Of a stretch of DNA of 35,717 nt, positions 10,633 through 22,202 are shown in pieces. A program made the position numbers and the translations under genes. Source of the stretch: Paraglomus occultum. Its lineage: Eukaryota > Glomeromycota > Glomeromycetes > Paraglomerales > Paraglomeraceae. The stretch is taken from the NCBI GenBank assembly GCA_910592205.1, contig CAJVPJ010000197.1, forward strand, positions 1 through 35,717. The letters run 5' to 3'. Numbering within the stretch: the first letter of the stretch is position 1; each line of letters opens with the position of its first letter. The notes beneath the pieces were generated by a model. That model did not search any database. It was not told the DNA's origin and worked only from the letters and a program-made list of their open reading frames with translations.

Positions 10633-12507
10633 ATGCAAATTTTCAATAAAAACCGCAAGACTGAGCCAAAACTAGTTCGAAGATGTCGAATTTTTACCAT
10701 GACTTTATTTCTTGTCCTATTATTTGGATATACAACCATTCTTATAGTCGACGTCGTCAACGATACTCCAATAATAAAGACGGAATTAAAATCAGTAAAC
10801 AGCATTCCGCTTCCAACAGTAACTATTACGTTTGGCTACAACTTTACCACAAGTTGTGCATTGCTATACAATAGTAAGTAAAAGCACTGAGCAAATAACG
10901 TTTAATGCTCGTTATTTGAGTGACAAAGTAAAAGTATTAATCAACTATCGAGAAAAATGTTGTAATACTATATTAATTAATTTTACAAGATGGAACACAT
11001 TCAGGTTTAGATGGGTGCAACCAGTACATCAAACAACAGCCGCCTACAGTGGTAACTGGCACCAGCATAAAACAAAACAACGTTGCTTTTATGCCTCCGC
11101 TCAATCTGCATGTCCAACCGGTAGACAATTTGAGCGGACTACTTGGAGTTGCATTAGTTAATATTGTAATTGACCCCACTTTTGACGCAAATACTACCAG
11201 CGATTCTGACTTAGCATTTGGGATGCGTATAGTAGCAAGTGATACAGGTAAGCTTACGGTTTGGAGCAGGCTATTATATTTATTGAAAATTGTTATATCT
11301 TATCTCATGGAACTAAGACTTGTTTTTCTGCGTTGTTATAAAAACAAGAATTTTCAAGCGACGAATACAATCAAACCTTTAATGAAATTGATAAAATTGA
11401 CCCAAATTTAAGTATTTCGTTATATCAACAGTCGGCGTACACTCTTTCTTACCAACAGTTTCATACTCTGTTTTACAATCGGAATGAGAGACATATAATC
11501 AAACCAAACGCGCTCGCTACTATCGGCATGCCATCTGGCCTTATTCGTGTACCTTACATCACTACTTCATTAGGTAAGCCGAAAAGTCTTTAGAATAGTT
11601 CAACAATGATAACGTATAGACATGTGTTGCTCACTCTATGCTAGAGACCACCGGACCATTGTCTTACCATCCAGATACATTAAATCCTAATTATTACACG
11701 GTACTTTTTATAAGGGCTAGCAGTTTTGTTGTCAGAACTGAAGTAGAGCTTAGGTAAGTGGAGAACAACCTATGTAAACTTGGGCAAACAAATAATGGTT
11801 ATTATTGCTAATACTGTTCACTTGGACATAACAAATCGAGATCGCACACGGTGAGTTTCGGTAATCTATTATTACAAATCTTTTGGCACACACAATATTA
11901 ATTACTACCATCATCGTGCAGGCGCTTGGCCTAATCGGTTTACTCGGTGGTGCATGGGCTCTTTCTGCAAGTCTATACGCTATTCTCTTTGGTAATGCAC
12001 TACTACCTTACTTTAATTGTTAGAACCATAATCGACCGAATCAGAAGGTTTATTCGATTTGTATCTTTATTAAGTTACCGTTAATCGAATTTTTCAGGCA
12101 ATGATCCCCTACGACCATGGGGCTGGGTCCAATTCTACTGTTGCTGTTTTGTTCCACGAACACGTTCGCAGCTTTATCAATCGTTCTCTGTCATTCCATT
12201 CCAACAGCGACAACGACAACGAAAATCAAAGACGTCATTATCAAACCAGTCATTTGAGTCAGGAAATTTCGCATCTCAAGAATTGTCAGAAAACTTGAAA
12301 AATCAGTTGGATTTGCTGGAACAGTCTACAAAGGAGCGCTTGGATGCATTGGAATTGTTTGTGCAAGAGTATATTGTCGATACAACTTATTTAGATGGAT
12401 TGAATGAGAATAATTATCCGAATAAATTGAGTACTTTATTCGGATATTATTTTGAGCGACGAAATAAAAATGGAAATAACGAAGTGAAATCGACACATTT
12501 ACAGTAG
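10633..12507 (+). CDS. Orphan two-pass membrane protein, seven exons
   Basis: The model is 10633-10873, 11005-11247, 11349-11573, 11645-11753, 11841-11850, 11922-11991 and 12098-12507, giving 435 residues that close in frame. A basic N-terminus precedes membrane segment 1 (about 20-40). A lumenal or extracellular region of about 235 residues follows (one LPTVTITFGYNF motif just after the membrane, N-x-S/T sites, few cysteines). Membrane segment 2 is about 277-300 (ALGLIGLLGGAWALSASLYA), and a basic, Gln/Ser-rich cytosolic tail of about 135 residues ends in a short coiled-coil-like stretch near 360-385. Two membrane spans with a large outer domain resemble ligand-gated or ENaC-like topology, but I see no diagnostic channel motif and assign no function. 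The 10-nt exon is required to avoid a stop immediately after the fourth exon. Confidence 0.72.
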
Positions 12508-12611
12508 TGGCGGAAAATAATGAGAATTTTAAATTTTTTATTTCTCAACCAATTTGTATTTATGTTACATAAAATTTTGTCTGCACATAAGTAATGTTGT
12601 AAATTTATAAA

Positions 12612-12617
12612 AATAAA
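12612..12617 (+). terminator. Candidate poly(A) signal of the two-pass membrane protein
   Basis: AATAAA lies 105 nt after the stop codon at 12507, in an A-rich stretch. Confidence 0.35.
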
Positions 12618-12720
12618 AATCTAGTGGTCAATTGTTAAACCCCTTTTCAATAACAGTTTCATAGATTTATCGACGCTATCCCATTCTAGTCGGATAATCT
12701 GTAAAAATCATCTAATTCAA

Positions 12721-13230
12721 TTAATTTTTTTTAAAAATACGTTGATTTACCCTCTTTTCTACCCTTTTCTTCATTATTGCCCATAAGTTTTCTATAGGGT
12801 TTAAGTCGCATGAGTACAAAGGCCAATCGAGAACTTTTGGACTTTTTTTTTCAGAAATTTTTTTCTTAACCTGGCAGTGTGCTTGGGGTCGTTGTCTTGT
12901 TGGAATATCCATGATTTCCCAATAGGTTTGAAGCATTAGAGAAAGATTTTTCATTAAAATTTTCCGATAAAGCTCCCCATTCATGTTTTCAGCAAAACAA
13001 TGAAATCCGACAACTCCCTGTGAACAAAAAGTACCCCAAGCATAAACCTTGAGTGGATGTTTGACAATTACACGCCGCGGCTTTTCTTGTCCCACTTTAT
13101 ATCTTACTAAAGTAGTATTACGAACTAATTGGAAGGTTGTCTCATCAGAAGAGACAACTTTTTTCCAATTTTTATTAAGATGAGACTTTGCCCATTTGAC
13201 GCGATAATCCTTTGCATTGGCTGTTAACAT
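12721..13230 (-). pseudogene. Tc1-like (DD34E) transposase fragment, broken
   Basis: Read on the minus strand, the frame holds the core of a Tc1/mariner DDE transposase. The first catalytic Asp is in SSDETTFQL, followed by the usual W/G-rich strands (VYAWGTF, GVVGFHCF). The third-acid region reads [16 protein letters not shown] and matches the family block before the catalytic Glu. The second-Asp block is out of frame here: the open frame reads RQRPQAHC, whereas the neighbouring frame carries a QDNDPKHTA-type motif, so at least two frameshifts flank it. The N-terminal helix-turn-helix half is missing; the pogo-like element starting at 13248 lies just upstream of the surviving part. It is a dead copy. 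The termini of the parent element were not identified. Confidence 0.82.
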
Positions 13231-13245
13231 TGGTACTGAAACTGG

Positions 13246-14096
13246 TACAGTCGATTGCCGATAATTCGACCACTAGCGGTCGGCGGTCATCGGTCGAATT
13301 AACGTAAAAGTCGAATTAACGAATATCCAATCATATGTACTTAATGGTAACACAATTTTATTATTTGAAAACTTAGCATAAGAAACTTGTAATAGATGGT
13401 TGCTTAAGCAAAGATAAACGATGCAATTCAATTTGATTGATAACAATCGACGTCCATAATGATAGGGCCTCTTCCAACGTTTGCCATTTTGGCCTTCGGT
13501 TTCTTAATTCTTTAGCATAAGGTTTGTTAATATCGATACTTATCCATTTTTCTGATCGAGCTATAATATTCTGAATGGTTGTTCTTCCTGTACAATATTC
13601 TATAGCCAGTGCCAAGTTGGATAATTGAGGGTTTTCAGCTTTTCGCTGACATATATCCTGCTTCTGTTCGGCACTTAACGTAACATAAGGCTTTTTTCTC
13701 GATCGAGACATTTTTGGATGGAAACAAACATATGACGGAATAAAGAATCAGAATTTTATTATAAATTAGTGCCGGTCGGATAATCGAAATTTTTATCGCA
13801 AAATTAATACCGATACAGCCGGTCGAATAATCGGAAAAAGCCAATCAACTAACCCTTAAATGGAAATGATTGACCATGGTCGAATTAACGAACATAATTG
13901 TAATATTAATATTATTTATACGTATTGGCTGAATAGAAATTATTTAAGTGGTCGAATTAACGAGTGATCGAAATTTACTAAGTTCGATCGAATTAAAGGA
14001 AGAAAAATCATATGAAAAAATCGGGTCTCACTCAAGGCGATCGAATTACCGGAAAGGTCGAATTATGGGGGGTCGAATTATCGGCAATCGACTGTA
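13246..14096. mobile_element. Short pogo-like element with perfect 24-bp terminal inverted repeats
   Basis: The element body is 13248-14094 (847 bp), bounded by TA on both sides. Its ends are identical 24-bp inverted repeats starting CAGTCGATTGCCGATAATTC. The motif GGTCGAATTA(A/T)CG and close variants are scattered near both ends (for example 13290-13322 on the left, and 13879-13965 and 14040-14080 on the right), like subterminal transposase-binding sites. It encodes only the N-terminal DNA-binding part of a pogo-type transposase. Its left end touches the 5' edge of the surviving Tc1-like transposase, suggesting it inserted into, or next to, that older element. Confidence 0.87.
13373..13711 (-). 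pseudogene. Pogo/Tigger transposase N-terminal fragment (CENP-B-type helix-turn-helix)
   Basis: This 112-residue minus-strand frame begins MSRSRKKPYVTLSAEQKQDI. It matches the CENP-B N-terminal helix-turn-helix layout: a basic start, a V-T-L-x-x-x-Q-K helix, then A-x-E-Y-C-T-G-R-T-T-I-Q-N-I. It continues into the beginning of the second HTH (KWQTLEEALSLW). It stops before the DDE catalytic domain, so it cannot be a transposase on its own. It could still bind the element's ends if expressed. It lies wholly inside the 847-bp element. Confidence 0.75.
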
Positions 14097-15237
14097 CTAT
14101 CCTATTTGGGGTAATCTATTGCAAATATCCGCGGATAATCTTGTAACACACTAAGTATATTCGTCCCTTTTTGTGGGGTTAAATTAGGGCATAGTTTAGG
14201 AATCGACAGTCGAATTATAAAAACGACCATCATAGCCGTCAGAATGAGATATTGCAAACCGGGTGTTTGGTGAGCAATTTTAAATTAAAGTTCTTCCGGT
14301 TGTATAAATTCGGAATTTAGACTGGTGATCCCTTGATTATGACAAGCTAATGATAATGATGGTTTTCGTACTGGCCATCCATCCCTGTAAATCGTGCATG
14401 GCACGTGCCGTGGATCCATCGCAAGTTTATGACGATGTTGTAATAAGTGCACTTTATACTAATCCATTTCAGCTTTTTGTAATATATTGTAATAATGCAA
14501 AAGGAAATTATTAATAACTACGAGTTCTAACCGTAGTCAACCTTTTTGTAAGTAATTTGACTTTTATCAAAATCAACTACATAATGATCCCCGATAAAAC
14601 GTGCTAGACGTCAACAAATTTTTGGTCTATTACTGCTGGCGAATAACAATACCAGAATTAACATCTAACACCTGAATAGCGCATAGTAATAGTGGCTCCC
14701 GTTAATATTAACCGAAGATGGATGATTAAAAGATTTTGTTATTGATAGTTAAGATTGGTAAATATAGACATACTTAATTAATGTGTGCATCTTATAATGA
14801 CTATAGGATATTTGTGTCATACTGTGAACGGTTACTTGTTATTCTTAGTATGGAAGTCAAGTCTTACCAATACAGAAATACAATAACAGCAAAGAAGTCT
14901 TGTAACGTGATCCTGCGAGCTATGAGAAAAATGGACTTTAAATTATAGTAATAATGTTATGCTCTTCTGTCGTTGTCGTCCGTAACAATCATTAAATTAA
15001 AAATAGATTATTATTATTGATGAAGAGGATTATATTTTGATCGACAAGGATTCTGGCAAATTTGAATCCCGCCAATAGTGTTGAAATCTTTCGGTGGCGT
15101 TGTTTATAGAACACAATTGTTACATATACAATGACTGGTCTTCTGATCAACCTTTTGTATACATTTTGGGAATATATTTGTGTCCCAAGCGCCCATATCT
15201 TGCTTTACCCATCTTTCTCTTTTCTCGCTTGACCATT
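14097..15237. other. Spacer and presumed promoter of the M13 peptidase
   Basis: About 1.1 kb with no supported gene. Near 14201-14219 a short stretch (TCGACAGTCGAATTATA) resembles the end and subterminal motif of the 847-bp element and may be a relic of another copy. The reading frame of the peptidase is open upstream to 15094, but the upstream residues have no family support. Confidence 0.4.
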
Positions 15238-18200
15238 ATGAGTCGATCCATATCACCTTCAGCTGAGGATGCTCCGCTGTTAACAGAATCCCGTACACCC
15301 AATGACCCAGAATCTGCACCACCCATTAACCGTGGGCCCCCTCGAAGAACCCGCACTGCACCGGTGCCAGGACGGGATAAGAAATCTCCACAGCTTGTAT
15401 TGCTGCTAACGATGGTTTCGTTGTTCCTACTGGTGCTGACATGTATTTTTGCTGGCCTATATGCAAGAGGGGTGTCAAACAGACCTGCACCTATACCCAA
15501 CCCCAGTCCGCAGCCTCTTCCTGACAATCCGCCTAATGATAATGATAACAGCACCATTGATGTATGTAATTCGGCGTGGGAAGAAGTAATATGGCCCAAC
15601 ACTTATAATAAGAAAAGATTCTTGACATCGTTTTGATTATATAACATTAGGCACCGTGCTTGACATCAGACTGCGTACTTACCGCTGCCAAGATCCTATC
15701 CGACATTGATACTTCGGTTGATCCGTGCGACGACTTTTTCAAGTATTCTTGTAAGTAACAGTGTATATGTGGCCGACATGATTTTTTTTTCGACACTATT
15801 CATATGTATTTAAACATACTAGGTGGTGGATGGATGAAGAAGAATGTTATTCCAGATGACAAGGGCCGATATGGTTATTTTGATAGTTTATATCAGGACA
15901 ATCAAGTAATAGACTTTTATATTTATATTCTAATACGTTATTGATGCCATTTTACAGAAATTTGTGCCTTTTATATCAAGCATGTTACTTATCTCTAAGA
16001 TCTCTCTTGTCGATATAGAAACTTTTGAAAGATATTCTTGAAAGTGACTACGAAGAACCAGATGAAGTATCAGCACCTAGCCTTCCTCCTCCAGACAGTG
16101 TTATTGACAAACAAAACTTTTACAAACTTCAGTCATTATATAAATCTTGCATGAATGAGTCTGTCATTAGCAAAATTGGTGCAGAGCCGTTAAATCCTAT
16201 TTTAGCCGAAATAATGAATCGGTTCCCAGTTGCGCCAGAAGATTCGTTGTTGTATCATCTGAGTGGAAAAGATGGAAAGAATATCAAAAACGTCGATAAA
16301 AAGAATGTCACAAAATTGAACAGCAAACAACTGACAGACACACTCGCTTACCTTGCCGGGATTGGTGTTTCGCCGTTGCTGACCTTTGCAGTTGAAACTG
16401 ATTCTAAGAATCCGGAGGCAAATGTGGTAGTCTTGTATCAAAGTGGATTGGGTTTACCATCAAAGGAATACTATCAAGAGAAAGAAATCTTAGACATTTA
16501 TAAGAAAGTTGTGGCAGAGTTACTTGATAAGACGTTGCGTGGTCAAGATGATTTTACTACAAATGATGAAGATGCAAGTAATCCCGTAGACGTTGTTGGA
16601 GCAGCTTTTGAAAAAGGGTTGGAAGAATATTGGTCAAGTTTATGGGCGGATTCGGCAGGAAAAATTGTTGATTTTGAGACCGCTTTGGCAAAAATTTCGT
16701 TACCGCCGTAAGTCGTTTTTACAATCAAAATGTTGCGTGAATATATTTATTGTCGATTTTGTTCGCAATTATCAGTAATAGAAATTTGTGATATTTTGAC
16801 AGTTATATGTATTAATATGGTACATGATCAAATATATTTTTATAGTGAGGTGTTTAACGATCCAGAAGCGATATACAACCCGCAAACATTCTCGCAACTC
16901 AACCAACTCAGCACTGCAATTCAGTGGGTAGATTTTATTAAGGCGCTTGCGCCCAAATCGTCCAAACTTCCTTCAAAGGTTATAGTCACATCAATTGAGT
17001 ACGTAAAGAATCTTGACGAGCTTATAAGGAATACACCAACAGAGGTTCTTCAGGTGTATTTCATTTGGCAGACAATATCAAGTTATGGTGAATACTTGGA
17101 TGAAAGTTTTAGAGAGCCAATGAGAAGGTTGCAAGCTGCACTAAGGGGTATAGATAGCAGTGTGAAACCCAAAAGATGGGAAGTTTGTTTGAGGGAAGTG
17201 GATAGGGCTATGGGTCAGTTAGCAGGGAGATACTTTATCTTGAAAGCCTTTTCTGGTAAGTACGCGAAATTTAATTCTGTGCGTATAGTAATTCAATTAA
17301 CCGATTGGGTGATTCGAACGTCTGTTAACGTGTTTGTATGATTCATCAGGCGATAGCAAACCAATGGCAGATTCTATTATCGCCGCTATCCAAAATGCAT
17401 TCAACAACCGCCTTCCTGAACTCGATTGGCTTGATGACGAAACCCGCAAATTAGCCATTGAAAAGGTCGAATATATATACAAAAAAGTTGGCTATCCAAC
17501 CTCAACACCTGATGCTAGGTCGCCACAATCTTTAGCCGAATATTATGCAAAAATAGCTATAGATGAGCAAAAGTATTTCTCAAACATTCTGAGTGCTGCT
17601 AAATGGAAGGTCGATAATGACTGGAAGGAATTAGGGAAACCTGTTGATCGTGGTGTGTGGTTCATGACTCCACAAACAGTCAATGCATATTATGTAAGCG
17701 TTTTTATTATTATGCTGATTGCAGGATTGAGTCATCCACTTGTATTAATATCGTTCGATGATTATTTTAGAACCCGACGGCCAACGAAATTGTCTTTCCA
17801 GCTGGTAAGATGCATATTGTGTTGAGATATGTTGACATTATTAAGAAGTCGTCACAAACATCAATTTCCGCTTTTTAGGTATTCTCCAACAACCTTTCTT
17901 CCATGCTAAAGATCCTGAATACGTGAATTTTGGAGGCATAGGCATGGTTGTTGGCCATGAGCTTACGGTACGATGCTGTATTTAGTACTACGATCTCTAC
18001 CGATGCGTATTGTTTACTCCTTTTATTAATCCGAAACGTTCTATTTCTGCAGCATGGATTTGACAATGCGGGGAGAATGTTTGATAAGTACGGGAAGTTA
18101 ACACAGGTAGGGAGGGAAAGTTTGTTATGTAGATGTCAATTAGATAACGATTGTTAATCCATGGTGACGAAAATTTTGTAGTGGTGGTCGAATGCTACGA

Positions 18201-18794
18201 TTGAAGCGTTCGAGAACAAAGCCAAATGCTTCATTGAGCAATATTCAAACTACACGATCGTTGGACCAAATGGTGAACCCACGCATTTGAACGGTAACTT
18301 GACACTGGGCGAAAATCTAGCAGATAATGGAGGGTAGGTTGCTGTTGCTGGACTACATTTATGATGGCATAATTCAATATGTTCGACTCTGACATATTAA
18401 ACGTAATACACATCATCAGGATAAGGGCAGCATATAGTGCTTGGAGTGCCAGATTTGATGAAGATCCAGATCAGAAGAAGTACCGGAATCAGGTGCTTCC
18501 CGGCCTGCAGGATTTCTCTAGAGAACAACTTTTCTACATATCCTTTGCACGTTCATGGTGTTCAAAGACACGTCCCGAGACTGCTGTGGAAAGAGTAAGT
18601 TAACAGGTTCATTGTTATTGGTTTCTGTATACCTTTGTTAACGCTGTGTCTTATTTCAGGTGAGGACCGATCCTCATTCACCTGCGGAATGGCGCGTGAA
18701 CGGCGTCCTCCAAAATACGCCTCATTTTTCGGAAGTGTTCCAATGTAAAAAGAATTCAAGAATGAATCCAGAAAAGAAATGCTATCTGTGGTAA
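15238..18794 (+). CDS. M13 family zinc metallopeptidase (neprilysin / endothelin-converting-enzyme-like)
   Basis: The twelve-exon model is 15238-15561, 15651-15750, 15823-15905, 16019-16707, 16846-17255, 17350-17693, 17771-17804, 17879-17967, 18053-18106, 18182-18333, 18420-18594 and 18660-18794, giving 862 residues. The protein is a type II membrane enzyme: cytosolic Ser/Pro-rich tail, one span (about 52-75), a Pro/Asn linker, then the ectodomain. Family marks include CLTSDC...[14 protein letters not shown] at the start of the ectodomain, substrate-binding NAYYNP (647-652), the zinc site H688-E-L-T-H692, the third ligand E753 in GENLADNGG with D757, and the C-terminal CYLW. It is expected to hydrolyse peptides outside the plasma membrane or in a secretory/vacuolar lumen; the substrate is unknown. 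I chose the ATG at 15238 because the acidic/dileucine tail begins there. An AATAAA at 18869-18874 is a likely poly(A) signal. Confidence 0.93.
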
Positions 18795-18927
18795 TATACA
18801 TAATTGGGTTCATTTATTCGATAGATCTTATTATAGGGAGTAGCGGGTATTTTTAAGTAAATTTTATAAATAAATATTTCCAATGTAAGTTTCCTAATAC
18901 TTTCCCCATAATTGCGAATTACATGCT

Positions 18928-21738
18928 TCAAGCAGTTTGCTCTATTTGTAACTTATGTTGAGACATTGCGCTAGTATCTTTCTTAAGCATCTCTCTCAGG
19001 GCCATTGTAGCATACTGACTGGTTAGTAAGTTAAAACTGAGCTTTAAAGCCACATATTTCCCGTTCGGGATTGATGTAGGCTCTGGTTTGTCCTCTAATT
19101 TGTCAAGGTCTGTTAGAATTAGAGCTATATTGGGATCATTGTAACGAAAAGTAGTCCATGTCAGATCTTGTGGTTTTCCCAGAAATTTTCTGTATGAACC
19201 TGGCAGCGAATAGTCTCTGGAGGGATTACAAATTTGCGTTAGGCATAGTCAAGGTTGTCATGCAAGCAAATATTTTAAGAACCGCACTTACCTCACACTC
19301 CTTGTCATATTATTCGCGTCCAATTTGTCCTTACCCATAAGTTCGACATACTTTTCACCCAGTGCATTCTCTGGATAAATAATAAGATGACCTGGTAATG
19401 GGAGCACCACATCATCAATGGTAAAATTGCAGATGTTTTGTTCATTTACAATGACAACATTTGGCTCCTTATACTGTTCACAAATTTTAAGCAAAAAAAT
19501 CGTTAAACTGATAGAACCATCACACGAATGCTGACAAAATTAATACCAAGCTACCATAACTACGTCGCCTTCTGTTTCAGTGCTCGCATCATTAACGATG
19601 TCATCAGTATCAATGACATCTCCTGTCACTTCGTCATCGACTAGGACGAGATCTCCAACGACTGGTCCGTCACAACCGTAAAGCCTCCTTCGTTCGGAAG
19701 CTACGCAATTCCATATGTAAGACTGGTAAGCATGAACGTACATAAGACGAAGATTGCGTGGTATCTATAGAAATGATTACGTTCAAATAATGTCAAATTT
19801 TGACACGCTGTTTTAATATGTGTATAATATACATTCATACGTACAGCATTTAAAGCTCCAACATAGTCCCTAAGATCACCGGTTTGGGCGAACTTGTTTA
19901 ATATCTGTCTTTCGGCAACGCAACGTTTGGGAAACAAAGCATAAGCTTCATTTGCGTCCTGATTTACAATCCAACGCTCTCTAGCTTTTCGCACATCTTC
20001 GTGTTCTAAAGTAGAAGTAATAGATGTCGAGTTTAGCATTGAGTAGCAACATGTGGTAAAAAGATTCCCGACAAAACCTAACCTCCATCACGGGGTTTCA
20101 TAATGAGTTCGACGGCGGCTTTCCAATTGTTTTGTAATAACGCACAGCCTATTCGATGAGTCGGTATGGAACTAGTACCAAACCTTTGCATTCCTGATTC
20201 AGGTTAAAATCAGATAAGTATAATCAGCAACTCTTTTAGATTAAATCTGTTATTTGGGGCTTACCAAAGTAATTTATAAATCCGTGATTTTTTAATGATG
20301 CAAGTATATCGGAGAGCAAATCTTCAGAACTTATTTGGACGTGCCTGGAAAAATTTTTTTCATAAATTCAAAAGAATTCAGACCTGCGCATTTCCGCCAT
20401 TGTAACATGTTTACCTTAATATAATGTCAAAGCGATTACCACGCAAATCGCCAAGTTTTAGCGGGGCATCGACGTATCTGACAGCATTCGGAAAAAGAAG
20501 GGTAGTTATATGTTATAGATAATAGACACGCGTAAAGGTATGTAATATCCGAATCAACATACTCAAAGTTCCCTAAGGTTATTCCTTTAAACCGCTTGTT
20601 AAGTCCAGCTAATCTTTCGGCCGTGATCTTTGAACCCCTCACTCTTTGAGTAGTGACAGCTCTGAGATCCTTTGTTCCAGCATATGACATGAGTTTGGAA
20701 TTTGCTCTGTATAAGGACAACTGATTAGTGAAACCATCGCCGACATTGGATAGTAAACGTTCATACGTTGAACAATAAATACGCAACTTCATAATTCTGC
20801 AAATGGTATTTATAGCCTCTATCGTATCATGGCATTGCTTATAAAGTACAAATTGACAGTACCATTGACTTGGCTTTGGTCCACTATGAAATCTATTCCT
20901 TCTGTCTACAATAACAAGAGGTCTTGTCGAAGAATGAACATGTAAAATAATCAATAATGCGTCAATTACCTTTTCTCGATTTTGGCGTGTGCTTGCCTAT
21001 TTTAATGGCTCCATCTAACGTCTCGCTATATAATTTTTTGCCAAAGTGCTCTCTTATAAACATATGGATAGCAGTGCGTTTGTTCTTGTCATCAATAGAC
21101 TGCTTCGAATTGATTAGTATCAGCGAATCGTGTATAAAAATTCGGCAAAATCAGTTTCCCACCTCACCTTCGTAACAACGTTGTCTTTTTCACCTCGACT
21201 GGAGAACAGCTCTTTGATATTTACGGCCGTCTCTTCATCAGTCAAAGCTTTCAATTGTTCGTAAATAGCGTCTTCGGGAATAGACTATGTGGCAAAAAAA
21301 AAATTAGCCTCATTTTACAGAATCATTGAAATAATATAAATTCTTGACTCACAGATTCAGTAGGGCTTGCGCTGGTATTATTCATTGTTGATTGATCATC
21401 TCTCTTCGGTATGCTAGTATAATCGGTAAGATAAACTACATCGCCTTGTTGATCTATTTCATGAACAATGAAGTCTGCATATCTTGAGAACGCATTGTTA
21501 ATAAATACCCAGCGACTTGTAAAAATACTAATCAGATATCCAAGAACTACCTTTGTTTGATCACAGCAGAAAATCCTGGCAACGATTGACTTATGTATTC
21601 CGTAATCCCCACATCCTCCTCTATTGTCCACATCTGTTTTCCTCTGCTTTCACTGGCACTTTCCATGACAACAGATGTACTTACACTTTCACCTGAATCC
21701 AGGCGGAGTTTCTTGGTGGGTAGATCAGCCTCTGTCAT
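18928..21738 (-). CDS. PUS7: tRNA pseudouridine synthase, TruD/PUS7 family
   Basis: The thirteen exons, in transcript order, are 21738-21551, 21482-21353, 21284-21168, 21099-20970, 20905-20767, 20706-20563, 20477-20415, 20344-20265, 20193-20083, 20005-19845, 19764-19555, 19473-19292 and 19216-18928, giving about 647 residues. PUS7 converts uridine to pseudouridine in tRNA, U2 snRNA and some mRNAs. Visible family blocks are [11 protein letters not shown] near the N-terminus, [12 protein letters not shown] with the catalytic Asp at about 248, [40 protein letters not shown], and [11 protein letters not shown] followed by VVLPLPG and the C-terminal [10 protein letters not shown]. Two points are uncertain. 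The end of exon 11 could be 19564 instead of 19555. The 60-nt intron between exons 5 and 6 has no stop and could be retained. It converges on the M13 gene with 133 bp between stops. Confidence 0.93.
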
Positions 21739-22202
21739 TAGAAAGAAGTAAACTCTGGAATTATCCAAACCAGTATACTGCATAGCATTTTGGATAATTC
21801 ATTCGTTTAATAATTCGGCAAAAATCAAGCTGAGAGCGACATCAACATTAGCATTTCCGACTTACAGTTTTTTATATTGAAATGGATTGTTTTTTAAAAT
21901 TTCAAAATTGATATTCTTAAATGTGGGTGTCACAAGATTTGAACCTAAAATTAAATTTTATTCCGTTATTTTCAGATAAATTACATTTATCCATATCAAA
22001 ATAGAACCATATTTGGCTTGTCTTTTACCCTGTTGACCTATTTGATCCTATCTCTTCCAATCTTCAGGCCAGCGTTTGCATTCAGTATATCAGAATCATT
22101 AGTATCTTGTTATCAACGATCGACGATGATGTCTCCATAAAAGTCAACGTCTTCAAATTCTAGTGTTCCCAGTTTTATACAGAGGGCATTACTCGGTCCA
22201 AA
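21739..22202. promoter_or_regulatory. Divergent promoter region between PUS7 and PIG-A
   Basis: These 464 bp separate the two start codons, which point away from each other. No TATA box or other recognisable element stands out. The gap is short enough that the two genes probably share regulatory DNA, which is an inference from geometry only. Confidence 0.45.

Noticed and set aside
15147-15602. 151-codon minus-strand frame opposite the first M13 exon
   Set aside because: It is the complement of a Ser/Pro-rich coding exon and shows no independent domain or start context.
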